From assembly GCA_963971225.1 (NCBI GenBank), contig OZ020269.1, positions 10,439,201 to 10,503,200 on the forward strand: a DNA stretch of 64,000 nt. Direction: 5' to 3'. Source of the stretch: Melieria omissa. Taxonomy: Eukaryota > Arthropoda > Insecta > Diptera > Ulidiidae. Below are positions 33,809 to 44,996 of this stretch, one piece after another. A program made the position numbers and the translations under genes. Below the pieces are notes generated by a model. It saw nothing but the letters and a program-made list of their open reading frames with translations, was not told the DNA's origin and did not search any database. Positions within the stretch are counted from its first letter, which is position 1; each line of letters opens with the position of its first letter.

Positions 33809-35690
33809 GGGGTGGCTCTCTCTGAACTTGGCGTTGGTCGTAAACTGACAAATTTCATCAGCGCCCTTCTTAGCGCAGTCGTTTCATAAACTCTACGTTA
33901 GGGACGGCACACACTCGCAGGTCAGTCACTAGGGGTACCTCAGGGGGGCGTTCTGTCGCCGCTCCTGTGGAATCTAACCCTTAACAGACTGCTTGTCAAG
34001 TTAGAGGCTGTTGGCTGCAGGGTCGTCGCCTATGCCGACGATGTTGCAATAGTCATAGCTGGAAAATTTCCAAGTGTACTCTCCGAGCGGATGAATCACT
34101 TCTTGGACATCCTCTCCTCATGGAGCAACTCCTGGGGTCAACCCGGAAAAGACGGATCTTGTTCTCTTCACAAGGAAGTACAAGGTTCGGCCTTTCAGAC
34201 TCCCCGCCCTGAATGGAACCCCGCTCAAATTGAGTAAGGAGGTTGATATTAGAGGGAGGGGCTGATATTAGACTCCAAGCTTACCTGGAGCGCAAACATC
34301 GCTGAAAGGGCAACAAGAGCCTCCAGGGCCATCTACTGCTGTAGGCGGGCGGTAGGTGCCAGATGGGGGCTCCAGCCGCGCGTCGGTTCCTGGCTATATG
34401 AGGCAGTGGTTGAGCCTATCCTTCTCTATGGGGCTGTTGTCTGGTGGCCCGCGGCAGCCAGCCGAGTCAACCTGAAGCAGCTCGATAGAGTCAGGAGACT
34501 TGCTGCCACCCTCATAACTGGAGCCATTCGTTCCACGCCCACTAAGACGCTTTTCGCTATCCTTAATTGGATCCCGTCGAGTCTTCTAGTTAGGCAGTCC
34601 GCCAAGATTGCCGCTGTGCGGCTAAATGCCATATGCAGTTGGGCACGAACGGACCTGGGCCACACTAGAATACTAGGGTTGGATCTTCCAACACCGACGA
34701 ATATCGACTATATAGTCCTTCCCCCTAGCTTTGAGCGTAAGTTCACTATAGGGATCCCCAGCAGGTGCGACTGGACGGAAGGCCGTCGCCCGCTGCTAAA
34801 CGCTATCGAAATCTTCACGGAGGCTCTAAACTGGATAACAGGGTCGGATGTGGGGTTTTCTGTGATCAATTAGGAGCCAGTATTACAGTGGGTCGGTTGC
34901 AATCGCAACCCTCTCTTCCCTCGGCTATATGTATTTTCTCAGATAGCCAGGCAGCAATAAAATCTTTGATAGGCACATATACCTCTTCTAAACTGGTTGC
35001 AGAGCAGCTCTGAATGACATAGTGGAGCATGCCAGGGTTCACCTGAGTTGGGTCCCGGGGCATAGCGGAATCGCTGGCAATTTTGCGGCTTACGAGTTAG
35101 CCACAAAAGGCACTCTACTTCCAGCTCCTACTACGTTGTGTAGCACCCCCCTTGCGACCGTCAAATTGATGGACAAGCAGGCTTATTCCCGCCTGGCTAA
35201 CCGACTCTGGGCGGAGGAGAACCTATGTAGGATTTCCAAAGAAACCTGGTCGTCGCTTAACCAAGGCAGAACACGCGAATTGCTCCGACTGAATCGGAAT
35301 TCCATTTATTCCACAGTTTCTGTGCTAAGAGGACACTGGACGATCGGCGCACACGCCAGGAGACTCGGCCTCCCATTCAACGACTTCTGCCGCAGTTGTG
35401 ATGATGCGAGTGAGGAGGAGAGCGCCAAGCACCTGATGTGCCACTGCCCAGCACTAGCAAGGAGACGACTCCGGGTGCTGGGTGCGCCGTTCTTCAGCAG
35501 CTTGGCCGACCTTACAGGACCCAGCATCGGCCGCATCGCCCGATTCATTGTGGAATCGGGATGGCTCCTGCCTAACACCCGGCGGGGTGTGTAAGCTTGA
35601 AGGGCAACCACGTCGTTCACGTGGTACCACAACGGGCCGCAATATGGCCTGCGTGAGCTCTTAAGCTGCCACCCTAACCTAACCTAACCT
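33809..35690 (+). mobile_element. 5'-truncated RNase-H non-LTR retrotransposon (copy D)
   Basis: The copy is flanked by a perfect 10-bp duplication AAAGAGCTCA (33799-33808 and 35691-35700). It begins within the reverse transcriptase gene and ends with a 3' UTR and a (CCTAA) tail at about 35672-35693. The order reverse transcriptase, thumb, RNase H, C-terminal Cys/His motif fits the I/LOA-like groups of non-LTR elements that keep an RNase H; the exact clade is not settled. Its 3' end is homologous to copies A, B and C in this window. Confidence 0.92.
33880..35594 (+). pseudogene. Decayed reverse transcriptase-RNase H polyprotein
   Basis: The reverse transcriptase part shows TRGTPQGGVLSPLLWN and the active-site YADD (34031-34042), followed by NPEKTDLVLFTRKY and a thumb region running into the frame at 34406-34873. 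The RNase H part has SDSQAAIKSL and WVPGHSGIAGN. The family motif FTDGSK is lost because one base is missing at the catalytic Asp codon (near 34820), which shifts the frame. The last catalytic Asp is Tyr (NFAAYELA). A second shift lies near 35013. The final frame (35022-35594) keeps the C-X2-C-X10-H-X4-C motif at about 35390-35450. The enzyme is dead. Confidence 0.9.
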
Positions 35691-35700
35691 AAAGAGCTCA

Positions 35701-35914
35701 TAAACGTCACTGAGGACGTAAATCGAAATATGCATACAAAATTAAAATGTAAGAAACCCGTGCAATTCAAAAAGTCGGTCAACGGATGGCCCCTCTTTTT
35801 GTTGTAACTTTCCGGAATGTATAGTAATGTCAAATGGATAACTTTAATGTATGTTCCGAAAATGTATAAAACTAATACAAAAAAACAAAATAAAGTTATT
35901 CGTTCGTTGGTTGA
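35701..35914. other. Short AT-rich spacer between two transposable elements
   Basis: This spacer lies between retrotransposon copy D and the Tc1-type element. Nothing recognisable is seen in it. Confidence 0.5.
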
Positions 35915-35918
35915 TATA

Positions 35919-37035
35919 CAGTCTGTCCAGTAGAAGCGAGATCGTCGTAACTTGGAAACTATTTATGCGACTCGTTTCAAACAAACTGCATTTTATGCGT
36001 TTATAATATTTATTGTACGCAATATCTTTAATAACAGATATAGTCGCTGCCATTCGCTATTATGGCCTCAAACCTCCGACCCATACTTTGCGCTAAGATC
36101 TGAGCAAGTTGCCGAGGCAATCGACTTCAAATCAGACGAATTTGCCTCGATAACTGTTTTGCTGTCCATATAGTATTTCCTCTGAGTTTCTGCTTTACAA
36201 TTGCTCACACATTTTCTATCTGGTTGGCATCAGGCGACTGTAAGGGCCAATCTAACACTTCTACCCCATTTTGCTGTTTCCACTGAGCACAAATTCGGCT
36301 GCGATGTTTGTGGTCGTTGTCTTCTTGTATAATCCAAGAGAGTCGTCCTCTTCTCCCGAACATCTTCGCAGCTGATGGTAATAAAGCTTTTCCATAAATT
36401 TTGTTCATAAAAACCGCGTTCAAGTTGGTGTTAATAACGAAAAGTTGCCCAAATCCTTTTTCTGAGAATCAGCCCCAAACATGGACCTTTACTGAGTCTT
36501 TAACAGTTCGTTGGAACAATCGGTTGATGGCGGCACACCAAGATCGATTTATGCTACTATTTTCCCAAAATTAGGCTTCATCCGTGAATATAACATTATT
36601 CCAATTCCGATCTGAATTGGCATAAGTCCAGGCAAGCCGTTTTTGAACGTGTGATGATGAGAGCAACAGTTTTTCAAAGAGCTCCGGTATTAAACGTCGT
36701 TAGTTCTTAAACGTCCTCAAATCGTCTCTTTTGATATTTGAACACCATTTTTCTCTAAAATTGCTTTAGCTTTACGCAACGATAAGCCCGGCTTCGTCGC
36801 AAACAAATCAATGCTTTTCTTGTCCTGTTGTGGAGAGTTCTTTTTTCATGGAGCTGCCCAGCCAAATCGTCGACATTTTTTGCTTCCATATACCGATTCG
36901 TCCATCTCGTTACGAATGACTTCAACTTCTTCATATATTTTTCTGCAGCTAAACCTGACATTTACGACCCTTTAGGGTGTAGACAAAGTCATACGGCCTC
37001 CTCTCACGTGGAACTCATCTTGTTAAAACACCCTG
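35919..37035 (-). mobile_element. Decayed Tc1-type transposon
   Basis: The ends CAGTCTGTCCAGTAGAAG (from 35919) and, on the other strand, CAGGGTGTTTTAACAAG (from 37035) are weakly matching inverted repeats. TA lies outside each (35917-35918 and 37036-37037). The size of 1,117 bp and the minus-strand transposase pieces inside match a Tc1-family element of IS630-Tc1-mariner type. Confidence 0.8.
36090..36961 (-). pseudogene. Tc1-type transposase, DD34E, broken
   Basis: Tc1 transposases cut and paste DNA with a DDE catalytic triad after an N-terminal helix-turn-helix region. The N-terminal piece (36961-36755) reads EKYMKKLKSFVTRWTNRYME. FTDEA carries the first Asp (36582-36580) and is followed by an in-frame stop. 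QEDNDHKH carries the second Asp (36321-36319). SPDANQIENV carries the Glu (36216-36214). The second Asp and the Glu are separated by 34 residues, as in classical Tc1. At least one stop and several frame changes break the gene, so it cannot be active. Confidence 0.88.
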
Positions 37036-37408
37036 TACTTCGCAATTGTTTCACGAGTCTAAGAATTTTTGCAGTGCGTATTACAAAAATGATGAGGCTA
37101 CTTAGGCGCATTCAAATTTTTTGGATAACGGTACTCTAAGTGAAAATTTGGGCGATCACGCTTCTACTGAACAGACTGTATGGCAACTCGTTCGTTTTCG
37201 CTTGCACGCGCCTTCTCACCAATTTGTGCCTCGCCTCGCAGAAATCAATTAAATTGTTTGATCATTTTCCTGCTTATGACGAAACAGCTCGTCATCGAAC
37301 AGAGACCATATTTTATTTATTCTTGCATTGCATTTATTTTCTTAAATATTTTTGCCATTATTAGAAACTGAATATTTAATTTTTTCTTACCGTATGTTAT
37401 TATTAGTT

Positions 37409-37414
37409 TTTATT
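37409..37414 (-). promoter_or_regulatory. Polyadenylation signal AATAAA
   Basis: AATAAA on the minus strand lies about 50 bases after the stop codon of the DUF1091-type gene, a normal distance for its mRNA 3' end. Confidence 0.55.
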
Positions 37415-37465
37415 TTTTTCATTCACGTTTAAGAAATGTTCACTGCAATTGTTTTTATATTTAAC

Positions 37466-38597
37466 TTAAAATTGTTTGGCAGTTATACTAAAAGTAATAT
37501 TCAAGTTGAGCATAATGACTTTTTCATTTGTAATGACAAAATTCATTTTGTAATCCGATTTTGGCAAGAAGCTTTGTGTCATATAGAGAGATAAGGGTAT
37601 TTTTTCTATTGTCACATTGCCCTGTGAACAGAACAGAAACAAAAATATTATTCAATTAGAAGATAGATTTTTTGACTAAAATATGTAAATGGGAAGTAAA
37701 TAAATATAAAGAAATAAATACGAAATAAATGCCTAAAGTATGGATCAATAAATTACCTTTACAGGACATTTGATTTCTTTGAGTTTTTCTATATTTGCGT
37801 TCACGAGGCGATTAAAAAACTGATTGTATATATTGAGATTTGTCATTTCGCACATATTTTGTTTAACTTTAAAATATGAACTGTCGACACCGTTTTCCTC
37901 GCGAAACAAATTAAATTCGATCTAAAAAGTAGCCAAGAAACAATAAAAAAATTAAAATGTAAGCTCAGTGGCGAGTAGATTTGAAGTAAATATTAAAAAA
38001 AAAAGTTAAGAAAATAAACGTTTTAAATGTAGTACAAATATTACTCAACCCATGCAGAATACAGCACAAACACATACACACACACAAAGAAACAAAAACA
38101 CACACAAATGGGGTAAACCGTACATGTGAGAGACAGTTTTAGTGAAGTTCAAGTCCAACACGGACGGCGATTTGGCTTTCGATGCTTTCCATTTCTATAA
38201 AAAAAACAGAAAAAAGACCACATACACACACACACACACTCACACTTTCAGGGCTACTTTAGTAAGCTAACTGTTTATTTAGTCTTAACCCTTTTTCATG
38301 ACGGAAAGGGTTAACTTACCCAGGCCATAGGCACTGGCTTGACCACATTGCAGTTGAAGGACAGATACTTCGATTTGCCACGTGAATTGGAAAGTGCACA
38401 GAACGCTGGATAACAGTGTTGTTTATGAAATTTACAGTTGATGCCTTTGACAATAACATCAGTCCACTGTTATGAAAATTTATTAAGTAAAATAAAATTA
38501 TTAATTCTCACAAGCGGCAGAAACTTACAGTACCAGCTGTCAGCAGTAGCAGAAAATATGTTAAAACTAGGAAATGCTGCTCCGAAGACAAATTCAT
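37466..38597 (-). CDS. Secreted DUF1091/DM8-family protein, four exons
   Basis: The coding sequence joins 38597-38529, 38466-38320, 37921-37757 and 37621-37466 on the minus strand, giving 178 residues. All three introns (62, 398 and 135 bp) start GT, end AG and fall in phase 0; the first two donors are GTAAGT. The ATG has AACA before it and an in-frame TGA lies eight codons upstream (38621-38619), so the start is well supported. Residues 1-23 form a signal peptide with a Phe/Leu-rich core (FLVLTYFLLLL). Six cysteines follow (34, 41, 46, 62, 96, 124). The order GINCKFHKQHC, KYLSFNC, IEFNLFREENG, QNMCEM, EIKCPVK and FLPKSDYKMNF matches the DUF1091/DM8 pattern of fly secreted proteins; length is normal. 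Some relatives (CheB) act in chemosensation and resemble GM2-activator lipid-binding proteins. The role of this member is unknown. No frame defect is seen. Confidence 0.9.
38116..38206 (+). mobile_element. R1-clade retrotransposon 3' UTR relic inside intron 2
   Basis: CCGTACATGTGAGAGACAG through TTGGCTTTCGATGCTTTCC and TTTCTATAAAAAA aligns over about 90 bases (roughly 75% by eye) with the 3' UTR of the R1-type copy at 56594-57631, read on its sense strand. It ends in an A-rich tail. It lies in intron 2 of the DUF1091-type gene, antisense to it. Confidence 0.75.
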
Positions 38598-38621
38598 TGT
38601 TGACTCCTCTAACAACTTTCA

Positions 38622-40579
38622 CAACCGTGTGTTTGGAATTTGTGAATTGATTGTCGCTTGTGGAAAGTTGATTGACTGTATTTAGTAAAAATTGGCGTTG
38701 GAATTTGCGTGTTGTTGTGGTTAATGAACACCATCATTACTATTATTTTAGTATTTTTAAAGTTTAATTGGACCTTCGCAATTATTCTGCAAATATTGTG
38801 GATTGAAAATGATTCAATCTTGTTGCATATATATGAATAGAAATAACTCTGGAACGCTGAATTTTATATAAAAAAATTTTAATTTAATTTTATATAAAAA
38901 AAGATCATATATGAAAGTTGGAAGCCTTGCAGAAGAGGTTCGGTAGTTAGGTTCAGTGCAGAGGTTCAGTATAGTTAAGACTCAACGGGATCAGGAGAGG
39001 AAAAAGATCTCTTTAAAAATTTGAATGTCTTGTGAATTCTAGAGCAACGCGTTGTCATTGATGCCAAGTAGGCGAAAGTATTCTAACTGCTTGAACATAA
39101 TGTCGCAGCTGTGGCTGTGGCAGGATCTGCCAAAAGTTGAAGTGCATGAATTTGTTCGAGATTGCGTAGCTGTGGCTGTGGTGAAGATTAGTTTGATTAA
39201 AATTTTTTCGCTCCACACTTTCGACAGCTCAAACTGTTGACATTTTATTTTAATATTTCACTCATGCTAATTTTTCCAATACAATTTTTCTATCTCAATT
39301 TAGGTTTCTCTACTTCTGCTTTGCATAATCCCGTACCCCTCAAATATGTAATTTTGCACTTATCAGTTTTTGCTTTCTGAAAAATTTATATAAATACACA
39401 TAGATTATAGATAACTTTTAGAACAAACTGCCCAAACGACTAATTACAGTTTAATGGCAATTTTCCGCTATTTAGTTGCCAGCTAACAATCATTGCATGG
39501 AACAAAACAAATCCATATTTAATGATTTCCTCTCAACCAGATCGTACACACACACACATACAAATACATCCGACAGCTGCGCAACCCAGTGGCGCCATTA
39601 TAATTATTCAATCTATTTATTTTTATATTGTTGGGTTGTTTTTTGCATGAGTTATTATTCCTTCAGCATTCACTCGTCTTTGTTGAGCGCTCAGCGACTT
39701 TTGTCGCGGCGCGCGAAACGCCAACAGCGCGCACCGAAATCCCGCAGCGCTTACCACTGTAAATGGCAATTAATTAACATAATCAATAATTGCACACATT
39801 TTTTTATCGCTTAACATAACAACAACAAGATTACATGGCACAGCGCACTGGCCGCTTGGCCACTTGGAACGTGCGGCAAACAAATAATTTTTTAATAAGC
39901 GGCAAGTGGCAATTTGATTGAAACCACTGTGTCGAGTCGGTCGGCTGTTGCGACAAATGCAAAATTGCTGCTGTTGCTGCTGTCGCCAAGTTGGTCGCAG
40001 CACCGACACAACGCAGCAATATTTGCGCTGACATTGGAATTTTCTTGATTGTAAGCGTTAAAGTAGAAAACGAGTACATTTAGCGCCCACACACGTCTGC
40101 ACGAATCGTCGGCAATGCCATTGCAGACTACGAACTGGCGACACAGCGAAATTCCTGACTTTTAATTCATATTGATTTCGTAATAGATTTCATGAGCAAT
40201 GTAAGCTTGTTTGTTTGTTTGTTGAGAATATATATGAAGATTTGTTGAGTGTTTTTCAATTATTCAGTCGTCATATAGAAAGTGAAATTTACAAGGATTT
40301 TGAAAAGTCTTAAAAATCTAATCTAATTAGTTCAATAAATCGGAGTTTGAAATTCACAACAATTCAGTACCTCTTTGTTGCTTTTGGAACAACAAGAACG
40401 TACAACAAGCATCTTTACCATTTTCTCACAAATCTTTGTCTTTTAAATACGCTTATCAATTATATTTTTCTATTAAAATTTCCCATTTTTAACTACGATA
40501 GTGATTGATTGATTGTATGTGAACTGAATAATATGCATTGAATTATTTATGATTTTAACTACTTTTACAAAATTTGAAA
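38622..40579. other. Upstream and intergenic DNA of the DUF1091-type gene
   Basis: No TATA box is clear immediately upstream of the gene. GCAGCTGTGGCTGTGG-like strings recur at 39106 and 39168. A GC-richer block at 39660-40140 with GTTGCTGCTG runs resembles regulatory DNA. Open frames on both strands at 39770-40092 are not recognisable proteins. Confidence 0.4.
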
Positions 40580-42700
40580 TCTATTGGCTCAATGGATCAT
40601 GTTTCTCCTTACGGACTCTTAACCCATTTTTGACAATCAGATGTTGATTTTAAAATAATTGCAAAATACGTGTGGAACTATATCTAATTTTGTGTATTTT
40701 TGTTAAGTCTAGAGTCATCAGATCATTAGAACATGCTTCCCGATGCCAAGTCTTAACTTATTTGTGACCTTCAGGTGTTGATTTTTTAACAATTTCAAAT
40801 ATATGGAAAATTTCTTATTTAGTCTAAAGTCAACAGATTATTTGATCATGTTTCGCCATGCCAAAAATTAACCTATTTTTGACCTTTCGTAAAGTTAAGA
40901 GTCAACACATCATTGGAACTCATGGTTCCTCATGCCAAGTCTTAACCAATTTTTGACGTTCAGATGTTGGTTTTACAATAATTTCAAATAAAAAGAATAT
41001 TTCATATAAGTCCCGAGCCAACAGATCATTAGATCATGTTGTCCCATCCCAAGTCTTAATCTATTATTGACCTTCTATCAAGTCTAGAGTAAACAGATCA
41101 TTAGCCCATCTTAACCCATTTCTGACCTTCAAATGTTTATTTGCGAATAATTGCAAATATATGTAAATATTTCATATCAAGTCGCGAGCCAACAGATAAT
41201 TAGATCATGTTTTCCCATGCCAAGTCTTAACCTATTATTGACCTTTTATCAAGTCTAGAGTAAACAGATTATTAGGTCATGTTTGCTTTTAACAAACTTA
41301 GAACATAGATTAGATTTAAATTTAAATTAGATTAGACTTTAGTACTTTTAGCAATTCTGAAGACATTAGATCATTATATCATATTGTGCCATATAAACTC
41401 TTAACCCGTTTTTGACCCTCAAAAGTTGATTTTATAAAAACTGAAAATATGTGTCGTATTATTTAAAATTTTAGTACTGTGACCAAGTCCTAAGTCAATA
41501 GTAATAATCTATTATCATCATCTATCATATAACTTCATACGAACTCTTAACCCATTTTTGGCCATCAAAGATTGATTTTTAAAGGTGTGCAAATACCGAT
41601 TGAATATTTTGAATTTTTATCTATTGACTTCAAGTTTGAAGTCAACAGTAATGGTGTTTTAACATAGACATTATTTCTTACTTGTGATTTTAAATAATTT
41701 TATTAATTCTGAAGACAGTTGGCCCTTAGATCTGTTTCTCCATACCTATTTTAACCCATTTTTTACTCACCGATATTGATTTTTGAAAATCTGAACACTC
41801 ATAAAAATGTTTCTTATTTTGAGTATTTTTACCAGCTCTGAAGTTAATAGATCTTTATGCCATGATTCCCTATACAAACTCTAAGCTCATTGTTGACCAT
41901 CAGCGGTTGATTTTTTTAAATCTAAAAAAATACGTATCTAAATATTTTTGAATTTTGAGTATTTCTTCAAGTCTAAAGTCAATAGAAAATAAGAAAATAA
42001 TAAACCTTTTAAATCTGTTTCTCTATACAATTTCTTAACCCATTTTCAAAAGCCCAAACGACCCACATCGAAATGTTTGTGTTTTTAAGTATTTATTTTC
42101 AGTTTTGAGTATTTTTACTAAACTCTTAACTCATTATTGGCCGTCAGCGTTTGATTAAAAAAAATATAAATAATATAAAAATAGTTATTAAGTAATAAAT
42201 AATTAATTAATATGAATAATAAAAATATTAATTAAGTAATAAATAATTAATTAATATGAATAATATAAATATCAATAAAGAAATAAATAAACAATTATTA
42301 TTAATAATGTAATAAATTCAATCTTAATCCAGTTTTAGGCGCCATTTATTGATTTTCAAAACACTGAAATAAACGTTTACGTCTGAAATCAAAAGATTTT
42401 GAACCAATGATCATTAGATTCCAAGTTTTTATTTTTGAATTTTGGATTTTGAGTAATTTTTTAAGTCTTTAGATTTAAAAAAGAAGATCTCATTTCATCA
42501 TATTTCCTCAGACAGATTCTGAACCTATTTTCACCTCGTTAAGAATAGATTTTTTACTACATACAAAAAATTAAAAAAAGTTATTCTCAATTATTTCTAT
42601 TCAATTGATACATACATTCATTTTTCAAATATTTTTTTTCCTCATATTTTCTCAGACAGATTCTTAGCCTATTTTCACCTCGTCAAGAATACATTTTTCC
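40580..42700. repeat. Old degenerate tandem satellite
   Basis: A block with the core TCTTAACC(C/T)ATTTTTGACC, preceded by AGAGTCAACAGATCATTAGA and CATGTTTC..CATGCC-like strings and followed by TTCAGATGTTGATTTT, recurs about sixteen times. Cores lie near 40617, 40752, 40867, 40941, 41054, 41109, 41226, 41399, 41545, 41750, 41880, 42033, 42123, 42322, 42519 and 42662. Spacing varies from about 55 to 200 bp because of indels. The last two cores share a longer block (CAGACAGATTCT, CTATTTTCACCTCGT). Confidence 0.8.
42188..42275. repeat. Two-copy 45-bp tandem duplication
   Basis: TTAAGTAATAAATAATTAAT followed by TAATATGAATAAT occurs at 42188 and 42233, nearly identical, inside the older satellite. 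Confidence 0.85.
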
Positions 42701-43888
42701 CAAGTTTTTTGTATTTAGTATTTTTACTAATTTTTTGTATAAGCTACTTTTACTAGTTACAAAAAAATTAAAAAAATTGTTTTTCTCCTCAATTATTTCT
42801 ATTCGATTGAAATCCTATTTGAAATATAATTTTTCAAATATTTTCTCTTTTCCCTTCGAACACGTTTTGAAAAAGCTAAGCCATCGCACTATCGTCAGTC
42901 AAATGTATGCAGTGTTCTTATCAACGCTTTAATGACACACCAAAGTCACAATTGCAACATTCCGTACATTCCTTCCTAAATTCATACTAAAGAAAAAGTG
43001 GCAAATTTAGCAAAAAATAGGGAAAAATAGCCAACGACTCAAATCAATAATCAATTCATTAACAAGCGTCCGACTTAAAAGTTGCCATTAATTACACGCA
43101 CATTTACACACACACATTAACACATTTACATACTAACACACACACACATACGCAGTTGAATACACTTTGTTGTAGCTTCAATTTAAATTCTTCATAAATG
43201 CTGCACGCGCTGCTCCTTGGCATTGCTTTGGCACACGTATGCAGTTTCGTTGCACACAGTTGGTAAGGTGTATAGTTGTCGTTGTTGTTGTTGTTGTTGC
43301 ACTGCTATATGTTATCGGACCGCAGCGGCAACATTTAGTTTAACAGCAAAATTTACAACATGCACGCGGCTACCTTAAATGGCTGCAGACGCGCCAGAGC
43401 GCCGTTGCCTTGGTGCGGCGGCTGATTAGACTGGCAGCAGCTGTTGCTGCTCATTGATGTTGCTGCTGTTGGCAATGCAATGTCGTTGTTGTTGTTGGTG
43501 TTATTGTTGCTGACGTTGCTGCTGCAAATCAAAAATGTATAAATTCAATTGGCGCGTTTGTGTTCACATTTAAATGATTTATGCTAATAATCGCGCAAAG
43601 CGGCTGTGCGCTTTGCATGCGGTGCGTGCCTGGCTGGATGACTGGCTGACTGGCTAAATGTTGGCTAGTTGACTGTGTGTGGTTGTACGTGCGTTTGCTG
43701 TTGGCACTGGCTGCATTAAAATGACTGCGACTGTTGTTGTGGCTGTGTTTCAGCTGCTGCAGCAAATTTGTTCTCCTTTTTTTAAATAATTTTTTATGCG
43801 CTTCGGCGCATTTGGCTTTCAACTCGCTTTCAATCAAATTGTTTAAGTTATTATTTAAGGTGGTCTATTAGCAATGTGTGTGAAATAT
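42701..43888. other. AT-rich DNA, then GC-richer opa block
   Basis: CA repeats lie at 43106-43150 and GTTGTT runs at 43278-43300 and 43480-43500. The block 43200-43830 is GC-richer and non-coding by eye. The 102-codon minus frame (43837-43529) has no recognisable motif. Confidence 0.45.
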
Positions 43889-44049
43889 TGTTACGAATGC
43901 TAGTTCTAGTGGGCTAGTACGTATCTCTGGATTGCGTAGTTTGAAAATAAAACACACTTAGTTTCTCAAACGCAGTCAATAAAATAAACCAACAATCACT
44001 TTATTTCACAGATTTACACTTCACTGTCTTTACAGTTGTATTTGTTTAA

Positions 44050-44762
44050 GGGGCCCGAACACTGTAAACTGCGATTTTTCATATGTTTTTTATTTTATTT
44101 ATTAAAAAAAAACGGACGTTCCGATTTACATGAAACTTTACACATATGTTAATAAATGTTTAGATTATCGAAAACAATTTTTTTTTTTTTTGGCGGCCAT
44201 GTTTGTATTCTGTAACTGATCCAAAATGTCGTCTTTTTCAAATGACCCTTGTCGCGTTGACAGCAAATCAGCATAACGGAGCCTCCTAGAGCAAAAAACA
44301 AAAAAGATTCTTGAAATATACATTACTGGCTACTGTTTGACGTAGGGGATTTTAAAAATATTGATTAGAAAAAAAATGGCGGCTGTTTGAAGAAAAAGTT
44401 TTTTTTTTCGCGTAAAATTTTGCACTAAATTATTTATAAAAAAAAAAAGTTTGGCATATATCGAAAAACGGCTACGTCGAGCAGAAGCGACACTATTCCC
44501 GAATAGAATGCAATTTGAATCAGGTCGATCGGATAAAAACTTTTTCAGTTATGCTGTCAACGCGGTCAAAAAACATGGTTTCGAGATAATCGCGTTTTAA
44601 GTTTTGAAAGGGGCAAATCGAATTAAAAAAGGTAGTAAAAAAGGTAATCTAAACATTTATTAACATATGTGTAAAGTTTCATGTAAATCGGAACGTCCGT
44701 TTTTTTTTAATAAATAAAATAAAAAACATATGAAAAATCGCAGTTTACAGTGTTCGGGCCCC
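44050..44762. mobile_element. TIR element with 118-bp perfect inverted repeats
   Basis: Bases 44050-44167 reappear inverted at the right end. The repeat begins GGGGCCCGAACACTGTAAAC and is identical by eye throughout, including a run of nine A/T. TTAA lies outside each end (44046-44049 and 44763-44766); TA alone is also possible if the element starts with A. The inner ~480 bases have no recognisable gene. Perfect ends suggest a recent insertion. Confidence 0.88.
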
Positions 44763-44801
44763 TTAATTACTCCGTGTGGCACGTTCACTAGTCAAAATCA
44801 A

Positions 44802-44837
44802 ACTGACTCGCTGCGCCGCACCCGGCTGCCTTTTATA
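44802..44837 (-). promoter_or_regulatory. TATA box and initiator of the LTR
   Basis: TATAAAAG (from 44837) lies 33 bases before the A of TCAGT (44804) on the minus strand, close to standard insect core-promoter spacing. Confidence 0.5.
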
Positions 44838-44877
44838 CCTGTCCGGCCATCGCGCAGATCGTTCTCGCACATTCCAG

Positions 44878-44996
44878 AGTGGACTAAAGGTTTCCATGAT
44901 GATCGCGACCATCATTGCCAGGTTGGACTAAAAGTTTCCATTATCGCGGCCATCATTGCCAGGTTGGACTAAAAGTTTCCATTATCGCGGCGCGTA
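44878..44996. repeat. 41-bp tandem repeat, ~2.7 copies
   Basis: TTGGACTAAAAGTTTCCATT followed by ATCGCGGCCATCATTGCCAG repeats. The first copy has a small GATG insertion and one copy is partial. It lies upstream of the TATA box on the LTR strand, where enhancer-like U3 repeats are often found. Confidence 0.85.
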
